From Pseudoduganella dura (GTDB lineage Bacteria; Pseudomonadota; Gammaproteobacteria; Burkholderiales; Burkholderiaceae_D), in NCBI RefSeq assembly GCF_009727155.1, contig NZ_WNWM01000002.1:310001-374000 (forward strand): a DNA stretch of 64,000 nucleotides. Reading direction: 5' to 3'. The translations under genes and the position numbers were made by a program. The notes beneath the pieces are model-generated. The model was not told where the DNA came from. It saw only the letters and a list, made by a program, of their open reading frames with translations, and did no database searches. Shown piece after piece: positions 17,943 through 27,039 of this stretch (positions within the stretch are counted from its first letter, which is position 1; the number at the start of each line of letters is the position of its first letter).

Positions 17943-18878
17943 CTAGTCGGTGCCGGGCGTCAGGACAACTGTTTCGACACGGCGCAGGTCGACATCGAAT
18001 CGTGTCAGCACCTCCGCTGTCGTGATGGCATGGATCGTACCCTTCACCCTGCCCCGCCCACCCGCGACGTGGGCATACCGCTCGCCGTCGGGCGATAACG
18101 CCACCCGGTCCAGGTGCGTTCCCAGACTACGCAGCAGGATGCGGCTCTTCAGGTCATACACCATCCACCTGCCCGGTCCGCCCTGGACAGTCCAGCCGGC
18201 GGCATATCGCCCGTTACGGTCGACCGACAGGCCGTAAAAATCGGCCGCCGGGCCGGGCAGCACCGCCTTGCGAAGCACCGTTTGATCGGCCGTGGCGCCA
18301 TCCATGGCGGATTCGGGAAAGCAGAAACCTTGCGGGTCGTCCGCCGTCGGGCCCGGCGTGCCGGCAGGACGGTGCGCCGCTTCGATCGCCGGCAGGATCA
18401 TCGAAAAACAATGCCGGCCATCGACGGTCGGCACCGGCGCGCCCAACGCATACGCTACCCAGGGGGCAAGCAGCCGCTTGAGCTTTTTCGTCGTCAGGTC
18501 GTAGCGGTAAAGCCGGCGGTTCTGGTACGGGTTCTTCAGCCGCGAATCGAAATGCGGACTGTCGCTGAACAGCAGGCTTTCACCCGACCGGGCGGGATGG
18601 AAAACGACCGAATCGTGCGAGTACAGTACCCGGTAAGTGCGCTTTTCCAGGTCGAGCGAAACCACGTCGTTGTTCCTGACCCCGATCAGGTTGCCGGCAT
18701 CGCCGGCATGAATGAACAGGAACCGGCGCCCGCGTTCGTCCGTCGGCGAACGCCAGGGCTTGCCCGGGCCACCGACAATGGCCACGCCCTGCTCGCCACG
18801 TTTTTGCACCGAGATCACCAGCGTGCTGCATGTCAGGTCACAGGCCAGGCCCACGACGGGCGCGATACTGAATATCAT
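17943..18878 (-). CDS. Uncharacterised protein with beta-propeller-like repeats
   Basis: 311 aa from the ATG at 18878 (AAGG nearby); an in-frame ATG at 18944 would add 22 residues. Repeated segments such as DVVSLDLEKRTYRVLYSHDS, LYRYDLTTKKLKRLLAPW, WMVYDLKSRILLRSLGTH and RVALSPDGERYAHVAGG look like blades of a WD40/YVTN-type propeller. I see no enzyme motif. The N-terminus is weakly hydrophobic, not a clear signal peptide. It stands alone and divergent to the class A beta-lactamase gene. Confidence 0.65.
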   Translation of the reverse strand: MIFSIAPVVGLACDLTCSTLVISVQKRGEQGVAIVGGPGKPWRSPTDERGRRFLFIHAGDAGNLIGVRNNDVVSLDLEKRTYRVLYSHDSVVFHPARSGESLLFSDSPHFDSRLKNPYQNRRLYRYDLTTKKLKRLLAPWVAYALGAPVPTVDGRHCFSMILPAIEAAHRPAGTPGPTADDPQGFCFPESAMDGATADQTVLRKAVLPGPAADFYGLSVDRNGRYAAGWTVQGGPGRWMVYDLKSRILLRSLGTHLDRVALSPDGERYAHVAGGRGRVKGTIHAITTAEVLTRFDVDLRRVETVVLTPGTD

Positions 18879-19125
18879 GTCGTACCTTGCTTGAAGGGCT
18901 AAGCCGGCACCGCGGCCAGAGCGCATGGGTTTTAGCGTCAACATAATCGCTGCGATGCCGATATCGCATCGCGGCCGCCGCCATTATCGCCGAGGCGCGG
19001 CCGATCCGGCCTCATCGGGGAGCCGGCGCTGGGATGAAATGCCCGGCCGGCGGGTTCGCCGCCCATGGCACGACCTGTGTGTGGCGCCTACAATCGTCGC
19101 CAACCTGTCCACCACCGGAAATCCC

Positions 19126-19998
19126 ATGAACATCACCCGCCGTACCCTGCTGCTCGCGGCCGCCGCAGTGCCCTTGTCCCCCTCGTTCGCGCTGGCTGCC
19201 ACAGGCTTCGACGCCATCGAATACGACCTGGACGGCCGCCTCGGCGTGGCGGTCATCGATACCGCGACCGGCAAGGTGGCCGGCAACCGCCTCGACGAAC
19301 GCTTTCCGATGTGCAGCACCTTCAAGGCGATCCTGGCCGCCCAGGCGCTGGCGCGCGATGCGCGCGAGCCCGGCTTCATCGGGCGGCGCCTGCGCTATGC
19401 GAAGACGGACCTGGTCAGCCACTCGCCCGTCACCGGCAGGCATGTGGCCGGGGGCATGACGGTGGCCGAGCTCTGCGCGGCAACCGTGCAGCACAGCGAC
19501 AACACGGCGGCCAACGTGCTGATGGATGAACTGGGCGGACCCGCGGCATTGACCGCGTTCGCGCGCACCATCGGCGACACGGCGTTCCGGCTGGATCGCC
19601 GGGAAACGGCCCTGAACAGCGCCATTCCCGGCGACGAACGGGACACGACGACCCCGCTGGCGATGGCCCGCACACTGCAGAAGCTGGTGATCGGCGATGC
19701 GCTGCCGGCGCCGCAACGCCTGCAGCTGAAGGACTGGCTGGTGGGGAACACCACCGGCGACAATCGCATTCGCGCCGCGGTGCGGGAAGGTTTGCAGGCG
19801 GGCTGGCAGGTCGGCGACAAGACAGGCACCGGTGCCTACGGTGTCACCAACGATATCGGCGTCGTGTTCCCGCCGGACCGTGCGCCGCTGGTGGTCGTGG
19901 TGTTCACGCATCAACGGGCGAAAGATGCCGACAGCCGCGACGACATCGTGGCCGCCGCCGCACGGGCCGCGCTTGCTGCAGTCCGGGCCGCCGGATAG
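19126..19998 (+). CDS. Class A beta-lactamase
   Basis: 290 aa. The leader MNITRRTLLLAAAA has a twin-arginine motif, so Tat export is likely. Active-site motifs are complete: S64-T-F-K67, S124-D-N126, E160-T-A-L-N164 and K232-T-G. A Cys stands just before the nucleophilic Ser (MCSTFK), but the residue after KTGT is Gly, so the Cys69-Cys238 bridge of many class A carbapenemases is not formed. It hydrolyses penicillins and probably cephalosporins in the periplasm. No ampR-like regulator is adjacent. A GGAA stands before the ATG. Confidence 0.94.
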   Translation: MNITRRTLLLAAAAVPLSPSFALAATGFDAIEYDLDGRLGVAVIDTATGKVAGNRLDERFPMCSTFKAILAAQALARDAREPGFIGRRLRYAKTDLVSHSPVTGRHVAGGMTVAELCAATVQHSDNTAANVLMDELGGPAALTAFARTIGDTAFRLDRRETALNSAIPGDERDTTTPLAMARTLQKLVIGDALPAPQRLQLKDWLVGNTTGDNRIRAAVREGLQAGWQVGDKTGTGAYGVTNDIGVVFPPDRAPLVVVVFTHQRAKDADSRDDIVAAAARAALAAVRAAG

Positions 19999-20076
19999 GC
20001 TCCGGCGGGTGGACCGGGTCCATCTGCCCGGAAACGGAGACTGACAGGCATTGCCGGCATGAGGGAATCTGCTGAC

Positions 20077-20103
20077 AAAAAAGGAACCGGATTCTCCGGT
20101 TCC
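20077..20103 (-). terminator. Second terminator of the tRNA-Arg operon
   Basis: Minus-strand stem GGAACCGG / CCGGTTCC with a 5-base loop, followed by six T. Its stem differs by one base pair from the terminator 60 bp upstream, suggesting a duplicated terminator. Confidence 0.8.
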
Positions 20104-20144
20104 TTCCCATACCGACGTTCAGCTTCGATTTATAGCTCAAATAT

Positions 20145-20172
20145 AAAAAAGGGACCGGATTTCTCCGGTCCC
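20145..20172 (-). terminator. First terminator of the tRNA-Arg operon
   Basis: Minus-strand stem GGGACCGG / CCGGTCCC, 6-base loop, then six T, 12 bases after the CCA end of the last tRNA-Arg. Confidence 0.9.
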
Positions 20173-20184
20173 TTCTTCACGTTC

Positions 20185-20261
20185 TGGTGCGGCTGGCAGG
20201 AATCGAACCCACGACCCCTTGGTTCGTAGCCAAGTACTCTATCCAGCTGAGCTACAGCCGC
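20185..20261 (-). tRNA. tRNA-Arg (anticodon ACG), copy 4 in transcription order
   Basis: 77 bases including encoded CCA. Acceptor GCGGCTG pairs with CAGCCGC; the anticodon loop CTACGAA gives anticodon ACG, and the T-loop GGTTCGATTCC is canonical. Arginine CGU/CGC/CGA decoding after A34 to inosine. Confidence 0.97.
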
Positions 20262-20298
20262 AAAACTTCTCACTTCAACTCGGTCATTACATAAAAAC

Positions 20299-20375
20299 TG
20301 GTGCGGCTGGCAGGAATCGAACCCACGACCCCTTGGTTCGTAGCCAAGTACTCTATCCAGCTGAGCTACAGCCGC
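20299..20375 (-). tRNA. tRNA-Arg (anticodon ACG), copy 3 in transcription order
   Basis: Same 77-base sequence as the other three copies, CCA encoded. It is 37 bases upstream of copy 4. Confidence 0.97.
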
Positions 20376-20501
20376 AAAACTTCTCACTTCAACTCCGCTA
20401 CATCCCGCAAGGCGACCCTTGCTGTCGTAGCGTGCTGCCACGGATGAACTTTTGTTCACCGGTAATGCAGTACGTATTACATCTTAACAAATGCGCTTAA
20501 C

Positions 20502-20578
20502 TGGTGCGGCTGGCAGGAATCGAACCCACGACCCCTTGGTTCGTAGCCAAGTACTCTATCCAGCTGAGCTACAGCCGC
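20502..20578 (-). tRNA. tRNA-Arg (anticodon ACG), copy 2 in transcription order
   Basis: Same 77-base sequence, CCA encoded. The spacer to copy 3 is 126 bases and is unrelated to the other spacers. Confidence 0.97.
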
Positions 20579-20679
20579 AAAAAACTCATTATAGCAACGG
20601 GCGCAACGTCGAGCGCACGCCTGCTGCCCACTACTCTTTGATGCCTGCGCAAACCTTCCGGCCTGCGTCATGAAAACCC

Positions 20680-20756
20680 TGGTGCGGCTGGCAGGAATCG
20701 AACCCACGACCCCTTGGTTCGTAGCCAAGTACTCTATCCAGCTGAGCTACAGCCGC
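20680..20756 (-). tRNA. tRNA-Arg (anticodon ACG), copy 1, promoter-proximal
   Basis: Same 77-base sequence, CCA encoded. The spacer to copy 2 is 101 bases. A sigma70-type promoter lies directly upstream. Confidence 0.97.
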
Positions 20757-20773
20757 ATTCGACAGCGATCGGC

Positions 20774-20802
20774 ATTTTACAGTATTCATTACGGTTTGGA
20801 AA
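20774..20802 (-). promoter_or_regulatory. Sigma70-type promoter of the tRNA-Arg operon
   Basis: On the minus strand, TTTCCA (-35) and TAAAAT (-10) are separated by 17 bases. The -10 ends 17 bases before the first tRNA, so the leader would be about 10 nt. Confidence 0.6.
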
Positions 20803-21025
20803 TCTTGATTTTTCATCTTCGAATCATCCGACTTCGCCGCCGCAAGACCTTGCCTCCTGCTGCTTCCTCCGCAGCATTCGTTGCGAAGGAGGCAGGATTA
20901 TAGGGACAACTTTTCCGCTTGTCCAGAGCGAAATGCATCCACGTAGACCGTCGATCGCGCCAGGAGCCGGAATGGTTTGGTGTAGGATGCACCATCTTTA
21001 TAAACCAGACAATGGAGACCCCGGC

Positions 21026-21838
21026 ATGAGTGCGCCCGCCATGAACAGCTTGTCCACGCTTGAAGCCGACTGGTCGCGCACCGATGTGGGCCACCCGGAT
21101 GGCTGGCCGCTGACACTGCGCGTGGCGGCCGACCTCATGCTGAACTCCCCGCTGCCCACGGTGGTGATGTGGGGGCGGCAGCAGGTGATGCTGCTGAACG
21201 GTGCCTACGCAACGCTGTCCGGCCTGCCCACGCAGCCACCCGGGGGTCGGATCCCGGCGATGCAGCCATCCGCGTGGAGCTGGGACCCCGCGGTGCTGGA
21301 ACGGGCCTGGCACGGCGAGTCGCAGGCGATTCCCGGCCAGGTATTGCAGATGTGGCGCGCCGATGGCGTGAGCGAACAGCGCTTCGACCTGTATTACACG
21401 CCGTTGCGGGACGATGCCGGTGCCGTGCTGGGCATCCTGTGCACGCTGGCGCCGCCGAGCGCCACGGTCGCGCCGCCCGCGGCGCGCTCGCTGAAGATGC
21501 TGGTGGTGGAAGACAACCTGGATGCGCAATATCTTGTCTGCGAAATGCTGCGCGCGATCGGCCATGATGTCGATGCCGAAGGCGATGGCGAGGCCGCGCT
21601 GCGGCGCCTGGAAAACACCGCCTACGACGTGCTGTTCACGGATGTCAGCCTGCCCGGCATCTCCGGTGTGGAGGTGGCGCGGCGCGCCGTCGGCCGCTGG
21701 CCGCGCCTGCATGTGATCTTTGCGTCGGGCTACAGCGGCACGCTGACGCAGCAGCTCGACTTTCCCGCCGAGGCGATCCAGAAACCCTACGACATCGAGC
21801 AACTGCAGGCAATGCTCGACCGCGTTCCCCGGGCCTGA
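21026..21838 (+). CDS. PAS-like / response regulator receiver protein
   Basis: 270 aa from the ATG at 21026 (GGAGA seven bases upstream). Residues about 5-150 look like a PAS-type sensor fragment of the kind found at the front of hybrid kinases (EADWSRTDVGHPDGWPLTLR, VMWGRQQVMLLNGAYATLSG). Residues about 155-268 form a receiver domain: MLVVEDNLDAQ, phospho-acceptor Asp in VLFTDVSLPG, and the conserved Lys in IQKPYD. There is no output domain or kinase core, so it probably passes phosphate on or acts by protein contact. It precedes a large hybrid kinase in the same direction, separated by a 177-bp C-rich gap. Confidence 0.85.
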   Translation: MSAPAMNSLSTLEADWSRTDVGHPDGWPLTLRVAADLMLNSPLPTVVMWGRQQVMLLNGAYATLSGLPTQPPGGRIPAMQPSAWSWDPAVLERAWHGESQAIPGQVLQMWRADGVSEQRFDLYYTPLRDDAGAVLGILCTLAPPSATVAPPAARSLKMLVVEDNLDAQYLVCEMLRAIGHDVDAEGDGEAALRRLENTAYDVLFTDVSLPGISGVEVARRAVGRWPRLHVIFASGYSGTLTQQLDFPAEAIQKPYDIEQLQAMLDRVPRA

Positions 21839-22015
21839 GGCGACAGCTGCCGTGTACCCGCCTGCGCACTTGCCCGCCCGCCCGCCCTTCCGCCCGTCCG
21901 GCCCGTCGCCTGCCCAGTCAACCGTGCGGGCGAACCGTGCCGCGCGGCGCTACAATCCGCAGCGGTGGCCGCGCCAGCGTCCGCTGCAATCCATCGTCCC
22001 GAACTGTCAATCCCA

Positions 22016-25000
22016 ATGATCCTCTCCACCGGGGCCTCCCCTTCCGAAGCAGACCTGCTGCGCGCCATGCTGGAGGCGAAGGAAGAACTGCGCCGCTCGC
22101 GCGAGTGGGCCAGCGACGTGCTGGAGAGCATCGGCGAAGGCGTCGCGGTCGTCGACGGCGCCTGGACGATCACCTACATCAACGGCCGCGGCGCCCATAT
22201 GCTGGGCGCCGCGGCGACCGCGCCCGGCGCGCTGGCGGGCCGCGACCTGTGGCAGGCATTCCCGGATCTGGCCGGCACGCCGCTCGAAGCGCGGCTGCGC
22301 CAGGCGATAGACCAGGGCGAGCCGGCCATCTTCGAGCTGCACCACGCCCCTTCGCGCCGCTGGCTCGAGGTGCGCACCTGCCCGTCGCCGCAGGGCCTGA
22401 CCTGCACGCTGCAGGACATCGATGACCGCCGGCGGCACGATCGAGCGCTGCGCGAAAACAGCAATCGGCTGCAGGTGGCGATGGCAGCCGGCCGGCTGGG
22501 TGAATGGACGTGGGATGCCGGCACGGACGTGGTGACGCTGGGCCGCCGCGCCGCCGAGATCTTCGAACTGCCCGAGGAAACGCCGACCACGTGGCGCGCG
22601 CTGCAGGACCGCATCGTGCCCGACGACCGCGCGGCCGCGCGCGAGGCGTTCGTCGAAGCATTCGTGGCGCACCGCGATTTCGACATCGAATGCAGGATCG
22701 ATGCCGGCAGCGGCAACGGCGGCGATGGCGGCACGCGCTGGGTGTCCGTTGTCGGCCACGGCAATTACGGCGACGGCGACCAGTTGCTCGGCATGACCGG
22801 CATGGTGCAGGACATTACCGCCCGTCGCGCCGCCGAAGAGGCGCTGAAGAGCAGCGAGGCGCAATTGCGCGCGCTGGCCGACTCGATCCCCCAGCTGGCC
22901 TGGATCGCCAACGCCGACGGCCGCATGACGTGGTACAACCGCCGCTGGAACGAATACACGGGGCTCACGAGCGACGACCTGGGCGGCGAGGACTGGAGCC
23001 AGGTCTACGATCCCGAGTGCATTCCGGCGATGACGCAGCACTGGAAGCGGTCGATCGAGACGGGCGGGCCGTTCGAGATGGAATTCCCGATCCGCGGCGC
23101 GGACGGCCACTACCGCTGGTTCCTGACCCGAGCCAATCCCGTGCGCGGGGCCGATGGCCGCATGATGCGCTGGTTCGGCACCAGCACCGATGTCGATCAG
23201 GTCAAGCGCGCCCAGGAAGCGCTGCGCGACGAGACGGCCGTGCTGGAACTGCTCAACAGCACCGGCAATGCGCTGGCCCGGCACCGCGACCTGCAGCCGC
23301 TGCTGCAGGAAGTGACGGATGCCGCCACCCGCATCAGCGGAGCGCGCTTCGGCACCTTCTTCTACGACTGCTCCGGCGACGGCGCCGAGCTGCACCGCGG
23401 CGAACGCGGGCACATCGACGCGTACCGGGGCCCGGCGCTGACGCCATTCACGCTATCGGGCCAGCCGCCGCCGCTGTTCCACAATCTGACGCCCGAGCAT
23501 GCCACGGCCCTGTTCGGCGACACGCTGCGCGGCGCCGGCATCACGCGCTGCGGCGACCTGCTGCGCCACCCGGAATGCGCTCCTGCGTTGCGGCACGAGC
23601 AGGCCGCGCTGCTGCGCAGCTTCCTGGCCGCGCCGGTGATGTCGCGCGATGGCAGCGTCATCGGTACGCTGCTGTTCGGGCACCCCGAGCCGGACATGTT
23701 CAGCGACCGCACCGAGCGGATCATCGGCGGCATCGCCGCCCAGGCGGGCGTGGCGATCGACAATGCCCGGCTCAACGAGGCGGCGCGCCGGGCCGCCGAG
23801 GAACGCATCGCCCTGCTCGACAGCGAGCGCAACGCGCGCGCCGAGGCCGAGCGGTCGAGCCAGATGAAGGATGAATTCCTCGCCACGCTGTCGCACGAAC
23901 TGCGCACGCCGCTGACGGCCATCCTCGGCTGGTCGCAGGTGCTGCGGCGCGGCGGCCGGGGCGAGGCCGACCTGCAGAAGGGCCTGCAGACGATCGAGCG
24001 CAACGCGCGCGCCCAGGCCCAGCTGATCGAGGACCTGCTGGACATGAGCCGCATCATGTCCGGCAAGATCCTGCTCGACATCGGCGCCGTCGCCCCGGCG
24101 GCGGTGGCCGATGCGGCGATCGACACGGTGCGCCCGGCCGCGGCGGGCAAGAATATCGTCATCGAACGCGGCTTCCAGCCGTGTGGCACGGTGGCCGCCG
24201 ATGCGGGCCGGCTTCAGCAGGTGCTGTGGAACCTGCTGTCGAACGCGATCAAGTTCACGCCCCAGGACGGCACGGTACGCATCGGCGTGCGCGAGGCCGG
24301 TGGCCATGCCGAAATCGTCGTGGCCGATACCGGCATCGGCATCGGCCACGAATTCCTCGCCCATGTGTTCGAACATTTCCGCCAGGCCGATTCGTCGACC
24401 ACGCGCCGGCACGGCGGCCTGGGGCTGGGGCTGTCGATCGTGCGCCACCTGGTCGAACAGCACGGCGGCACCGTGGCGGCCACCAGCGCCGGCGAAGGCC
24501 GCGGTGCAACATTTACCGTGCGTCTGCCGCTGGCGGCACGCGTTCCCGGCGCCGAACGCCCCGGCCGCGCATCGCCACCGGCCGGCGAACAGCGCGCGAC
24601 CACCGCGGGCGATCTCAGCGACCTGGGCGGACTGCGCGTGCTGATCGTCGACGACGAGCCCGATACCCGCGAGCTGATCAAGCGCGTGTTGTCAGATTGC
24701 AACGCCGAAGTCGTCACGGCCGACAGTGCGCAGGCTGCGCTGTCGTTGTTGCCTCGCTGGCAACCCGACCTGCTGCTTTCCGATATCGGCATGCCCGAAA
24801 TGGATGGCTTCGAACTGCTGGCCCAGGTACGCGCGCTGGGCCAGGAGGCCGGCGGCAATGTGCCGGCGATCGCCCTGACAGCTTTCGCCCGTGCCGAAGA
24901 CCGGCTCCGCACGCTGGCTGCGGGCTTCACGGATCACATTGCCAAGCCGGTCGAGCCCCTCGAACTGGTTGCCGCGGTGGCCCTGGCCGCGGCGCGGCGG

Positions 25001-25018
25001 CGCGGCCAACCTTCCTGA
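22016..25018 (+). CDS. PAS/GAF hybrid sensor histidine kinase with receiver domain
   Basis: About 1000 aa, soluble. In order: three PAS regions (about 30-140, 145-270, 275-400; the third contains WYNRRWNEYTGLTSDDL), a GAF domain (about 405-580), HisKA with phospho-His in TLSHELRTPLTAI (near 627), HATPase_c (NLLSNAIKFTP, VADTGIGI, GGLGLGLSI), and a receiver (VLIVDDEPDT ... LLLSDIGMPEMDG). It lacks membrane helices, so it senses cytoplasmic or diffusible signals. The start is uncertain: the ATG at 22016 lacks a clear ribosome site and a GTG at 21965 is possible. Confidence 0.9.
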   Translation: MILSTGASPSEADLLRAMLEAKEELRRSREWASDVLESIGEGVAVVDGAWTITYINGRGAHMLGAAATAPGALAGRDLWQAFPDLAGTPLEARLRQAIDQGEPAIFELHHAPSRRWLEVRTCPSPQGLTCTLQDIDDRRRHDRALRENSNRLQVAMAAGRLGEWTWDAGTDVVTLGRRAAEIFELPEETPTTWRALQDRIVPDDRAAAREAFVEAFVAHRDFDIECRIDAGSGNGGDGGTRWVSVVGHGNYGDGDQLLGMTGMVQDITARRAAEEALKSSEAQLRALADSIPQLAWIANADGRMTWYNRRWNEYTGLTSDDLGGEDWSQVYDPECIPAMTQHWKRSIETGGPFEMEFPIRGADGHYRWFLTRANPVRGADGRMMRWFGTSTDVDQVKRAQEALRDETAVLELLNSTGNALARHRDLQPLLQEVTDAATRISGARFGTFFYDCSGDGAELHRGERGHIDAYRGPALTPFTLSGQPPPLFHNLTPEHATALFGDTLRGAGITRCGDLLRHPECAPALRHEQAALLRSFLAAPVMSRDGSVIGTLLFGHPEPDMFSDRTERIIGGIAAQAGVAIDNARLNEAARRAAEERIALLDSERNARAEAERSSQMKDEFLATLSHELRTPLTAILGWSQVLRRGGRGEADLQKGLQTIERNARAQAQLIEDLLDMSRIMSGKILLDIGAVAPAAVADAAIDTVRPAAAGKNIVIERGFQPCGTVAADAGRLQQVLWNLLSNAIKFTPQDGTVRIGVREAGGHAEIVVADTGIGIGHEFLAHVFEHFRQADSSTTRRHGGLGLGLSIVRHLVEQHGGTVAATSAGEGRGATFTVRLPLAARVPGAERPGRASPPAGEQRATTAGDLSDLGGLRVLIVDDEPDTRELIKRVLSDCNAEVVTADSAQAALSLLPRWQPDLLLSDIGMPEMDGFELLAQVRALGQEAGGNVPAIALTAFARAEDRLRTLAAGFTDHIAKPVEPLELVAAVALAAARRRGQPS

Positions 25019-25309
25019 CATATACGTTTTCCGCATATACATTAATGAAGTGTGTGCACGCCACACATTTGCGTAAGAAAACACTCGATGCGTATTAATT
25101 AATTTATAATCGAGAAATAGTGTCCTACTGCATGACGCGGCAATGTCCTACAAGAAACTTGTCTGGGCTTTGGTACACTCGGCGAATTGAAAGTTCTTCG
25201 TCGCGACAAGAATTTTTTTTAATACGTGCGCCGCAGCAAATTCTTCGGCGCTACACTAAGTATTCCGCTTCGGCCGTAAACCCGCCGGGGCCCGTATTGC
25301 GAGACAACT

Positions 25310-26308
25310 ATGCCCAGCCCGGATGAGATCCTGAATGCCAAGATTCTGGTCGTGGACGACTGCGCGGACAACGTCGATCTGATGCTCGAGATCCTCCGTG
25401 AAGCCGGCTACGCGAACGTCACGGCCACCATGCTGCCCGACCAGGTCTGCGCGCTGCACCGGCAGCATAATTATGATCTGATCCTGCTGGACCTGCAGAT
25501 GCCCGGCCTGAACGGGTTCCAGGTCATGAAGGGCCTGAAGGAAATCGAACAGGAAGGCTATCTTCCCGTGCTGGCGCTGACGGCGCAGCCGAGCTTCAAG
25601 ATCGCCGCGCTCGAAGCGGGCGCGCGCGATTTCATCAGCAAGCCGTTCGATCTGCTCGAGGTGCACAAGCGCATCCACAACATGCTCGAAGTGCGGCTCC
25701 TGTACAAGGAACTGGCCCAATACAGCAAGCGCCAGCAGGAACTGGCGCTGCACGATCCGCTGACGGGGCTGCCGAACCGCCGCCTGCTGGAAGACCGCAT
25801 CGAGACCACCGTCCAGCATGCCCTGCGCAACGGGCGCAAGGCGGCCGTGATGTACCTCGATCTCGATGGCTTCAAGCCCATCAACGATACCCATGGCCAT
25901 GCCTATGGCGACGAGATCCTGAAACTCGTGGCCCAGCGGCTGGTCGGTTCGTCGCGCAAGGAAGACACGGTGGCCCGCGTGGGCGGCGACGAGTTCGTCA
26001 TCGTGCTGGGCGATGTGGGCGGCCTCGGCGATGCCCGCGAACCGGCATCGAAGCTGATCGAAGTGGTCTCGGAACCGTATGTCGTCAACGGCATCACGCT
26101 GCGGCTGTCGACCTCGATCGGCATCGCGCTGTTCCCCGACGACGCCGAATCGGTCGGCGACCTGATCCATGCGGCCGACAATGCGCTGTACGATGCCAAG
26201 CGTTCCGGCAAGAACCGCTTCTGCTCGGCACCCGGCAGCACCGCCGTGGCCAGCGCGGCGAGCGCCCCGATTCCGCACCAGATGAAGAGCGTCGCGACCA
26301 CGGTCTGA
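25310..26308 (+). CDS. Response regulator diguanylate cyclase (REC-GGDEF)
   Basis: 332 aa. Receiver domain at about 10-125 (ILVVDDCADN, acceptor Asp in LILLDLQMPG, Lys in ISKPFD), then a GGDEF domain at about 150-310 with the intact active site RVGGDEFVIVL and an inhibitory I-site RKED five residues before it. It makes c-di-GMP when phosphorylated, with product inhibition. The 291-bp gap upstream holds an 8-bp direct repeat TGTCCTAC (about 25121 and 25144) and an inverted repeat TGTGTG/CACACA at 25051-25067, but no clear promoter. A terminator follows. Confidence 0.94.
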   Translation: MPSPDEILNAKILVVDDCADNVDLMLEILREAGYANVTATMLPDQVCALHRQHNYDLILLDLQMPGLNGFQVMKGLKEIEQEGYLPVLALTAQPSFKIAALEAGARDFISKPFDLLEVHKRIHNMLEVRLLYKELAQYSKRQQELALHDPLTGLPNRRLLEDRIETTVQHALRNGRKAAVMYLDLDGFKPINDTHGHAYGDEILKLVAQRLVGSSRKEDTVARVGGDEFVIVLGDVGGLGDAREPASKLIEVVSEPYVVNGITLRLSTSIGIALFPDDAESVGDLIHAADNALYDAKRSGKNRFCSAPGSTAVASAASAPIPHQMKSVATTV

Positions 26309-26338
26309 AGGCGCATTGAAAAGACCGGAGCAGGCACG

Positions 26339-26366
26339 AAAAAAATGGGCAATCGCCCATTTTTTA
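26339..26366. terminator. Bidirectional Rho-independent terminator
   Basis: A-run, stem ATGGGC / GCCCAT with loop AATC, then T-run: symmetrical, so it can serve the REC-GGDEF gene on the plus strand and the HhH-like gene on the minus strand. Confidence 0.88.
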
Positions 26367-26413
26367 GTACCTTTCCCCGGTGCCCGACCGGGGATGCCGC
26401 CTGGGAATATTGC

Positions 26414-26941
<528 letters not shown>

Positions 26942-26950
26942 TCAGGACTT

Positions 26951-26979
26951 TTGACAGCATCTTGCCCCCTTGCTATGAT
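26951..26979 (+). promoter_or_regulatory. Consensus sigma70 promoter
   Basis: TTGACA, a 17-base spacer, and TATGAT. Transcription would begin near 26986, just before the hybrid kinase gene. It therefore limits the start codon of that gene to positions after 26986. Confidence 0.8.
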
Positions 26980-27039
26980 CGTTCAGATGTTTGTCTTACA
27001 GAATTGTTTTCAGCAGAACATCCACAATTACAAGTGCCC

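Larger units (their letters stand above)
20184..20395. repeat. 98-bp direct repeat spanning two tRNA-Arg copies
   Basis: 20184-20281 and 20298-20395 are identical apart from none that I can find over 98 bp, covering a whole tRNA plus 20 bases of 5' flank (AAAACTTCTCACTTCAACTC). This is a tandem duplication of the tRNA unit. Confidence 0.85.
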
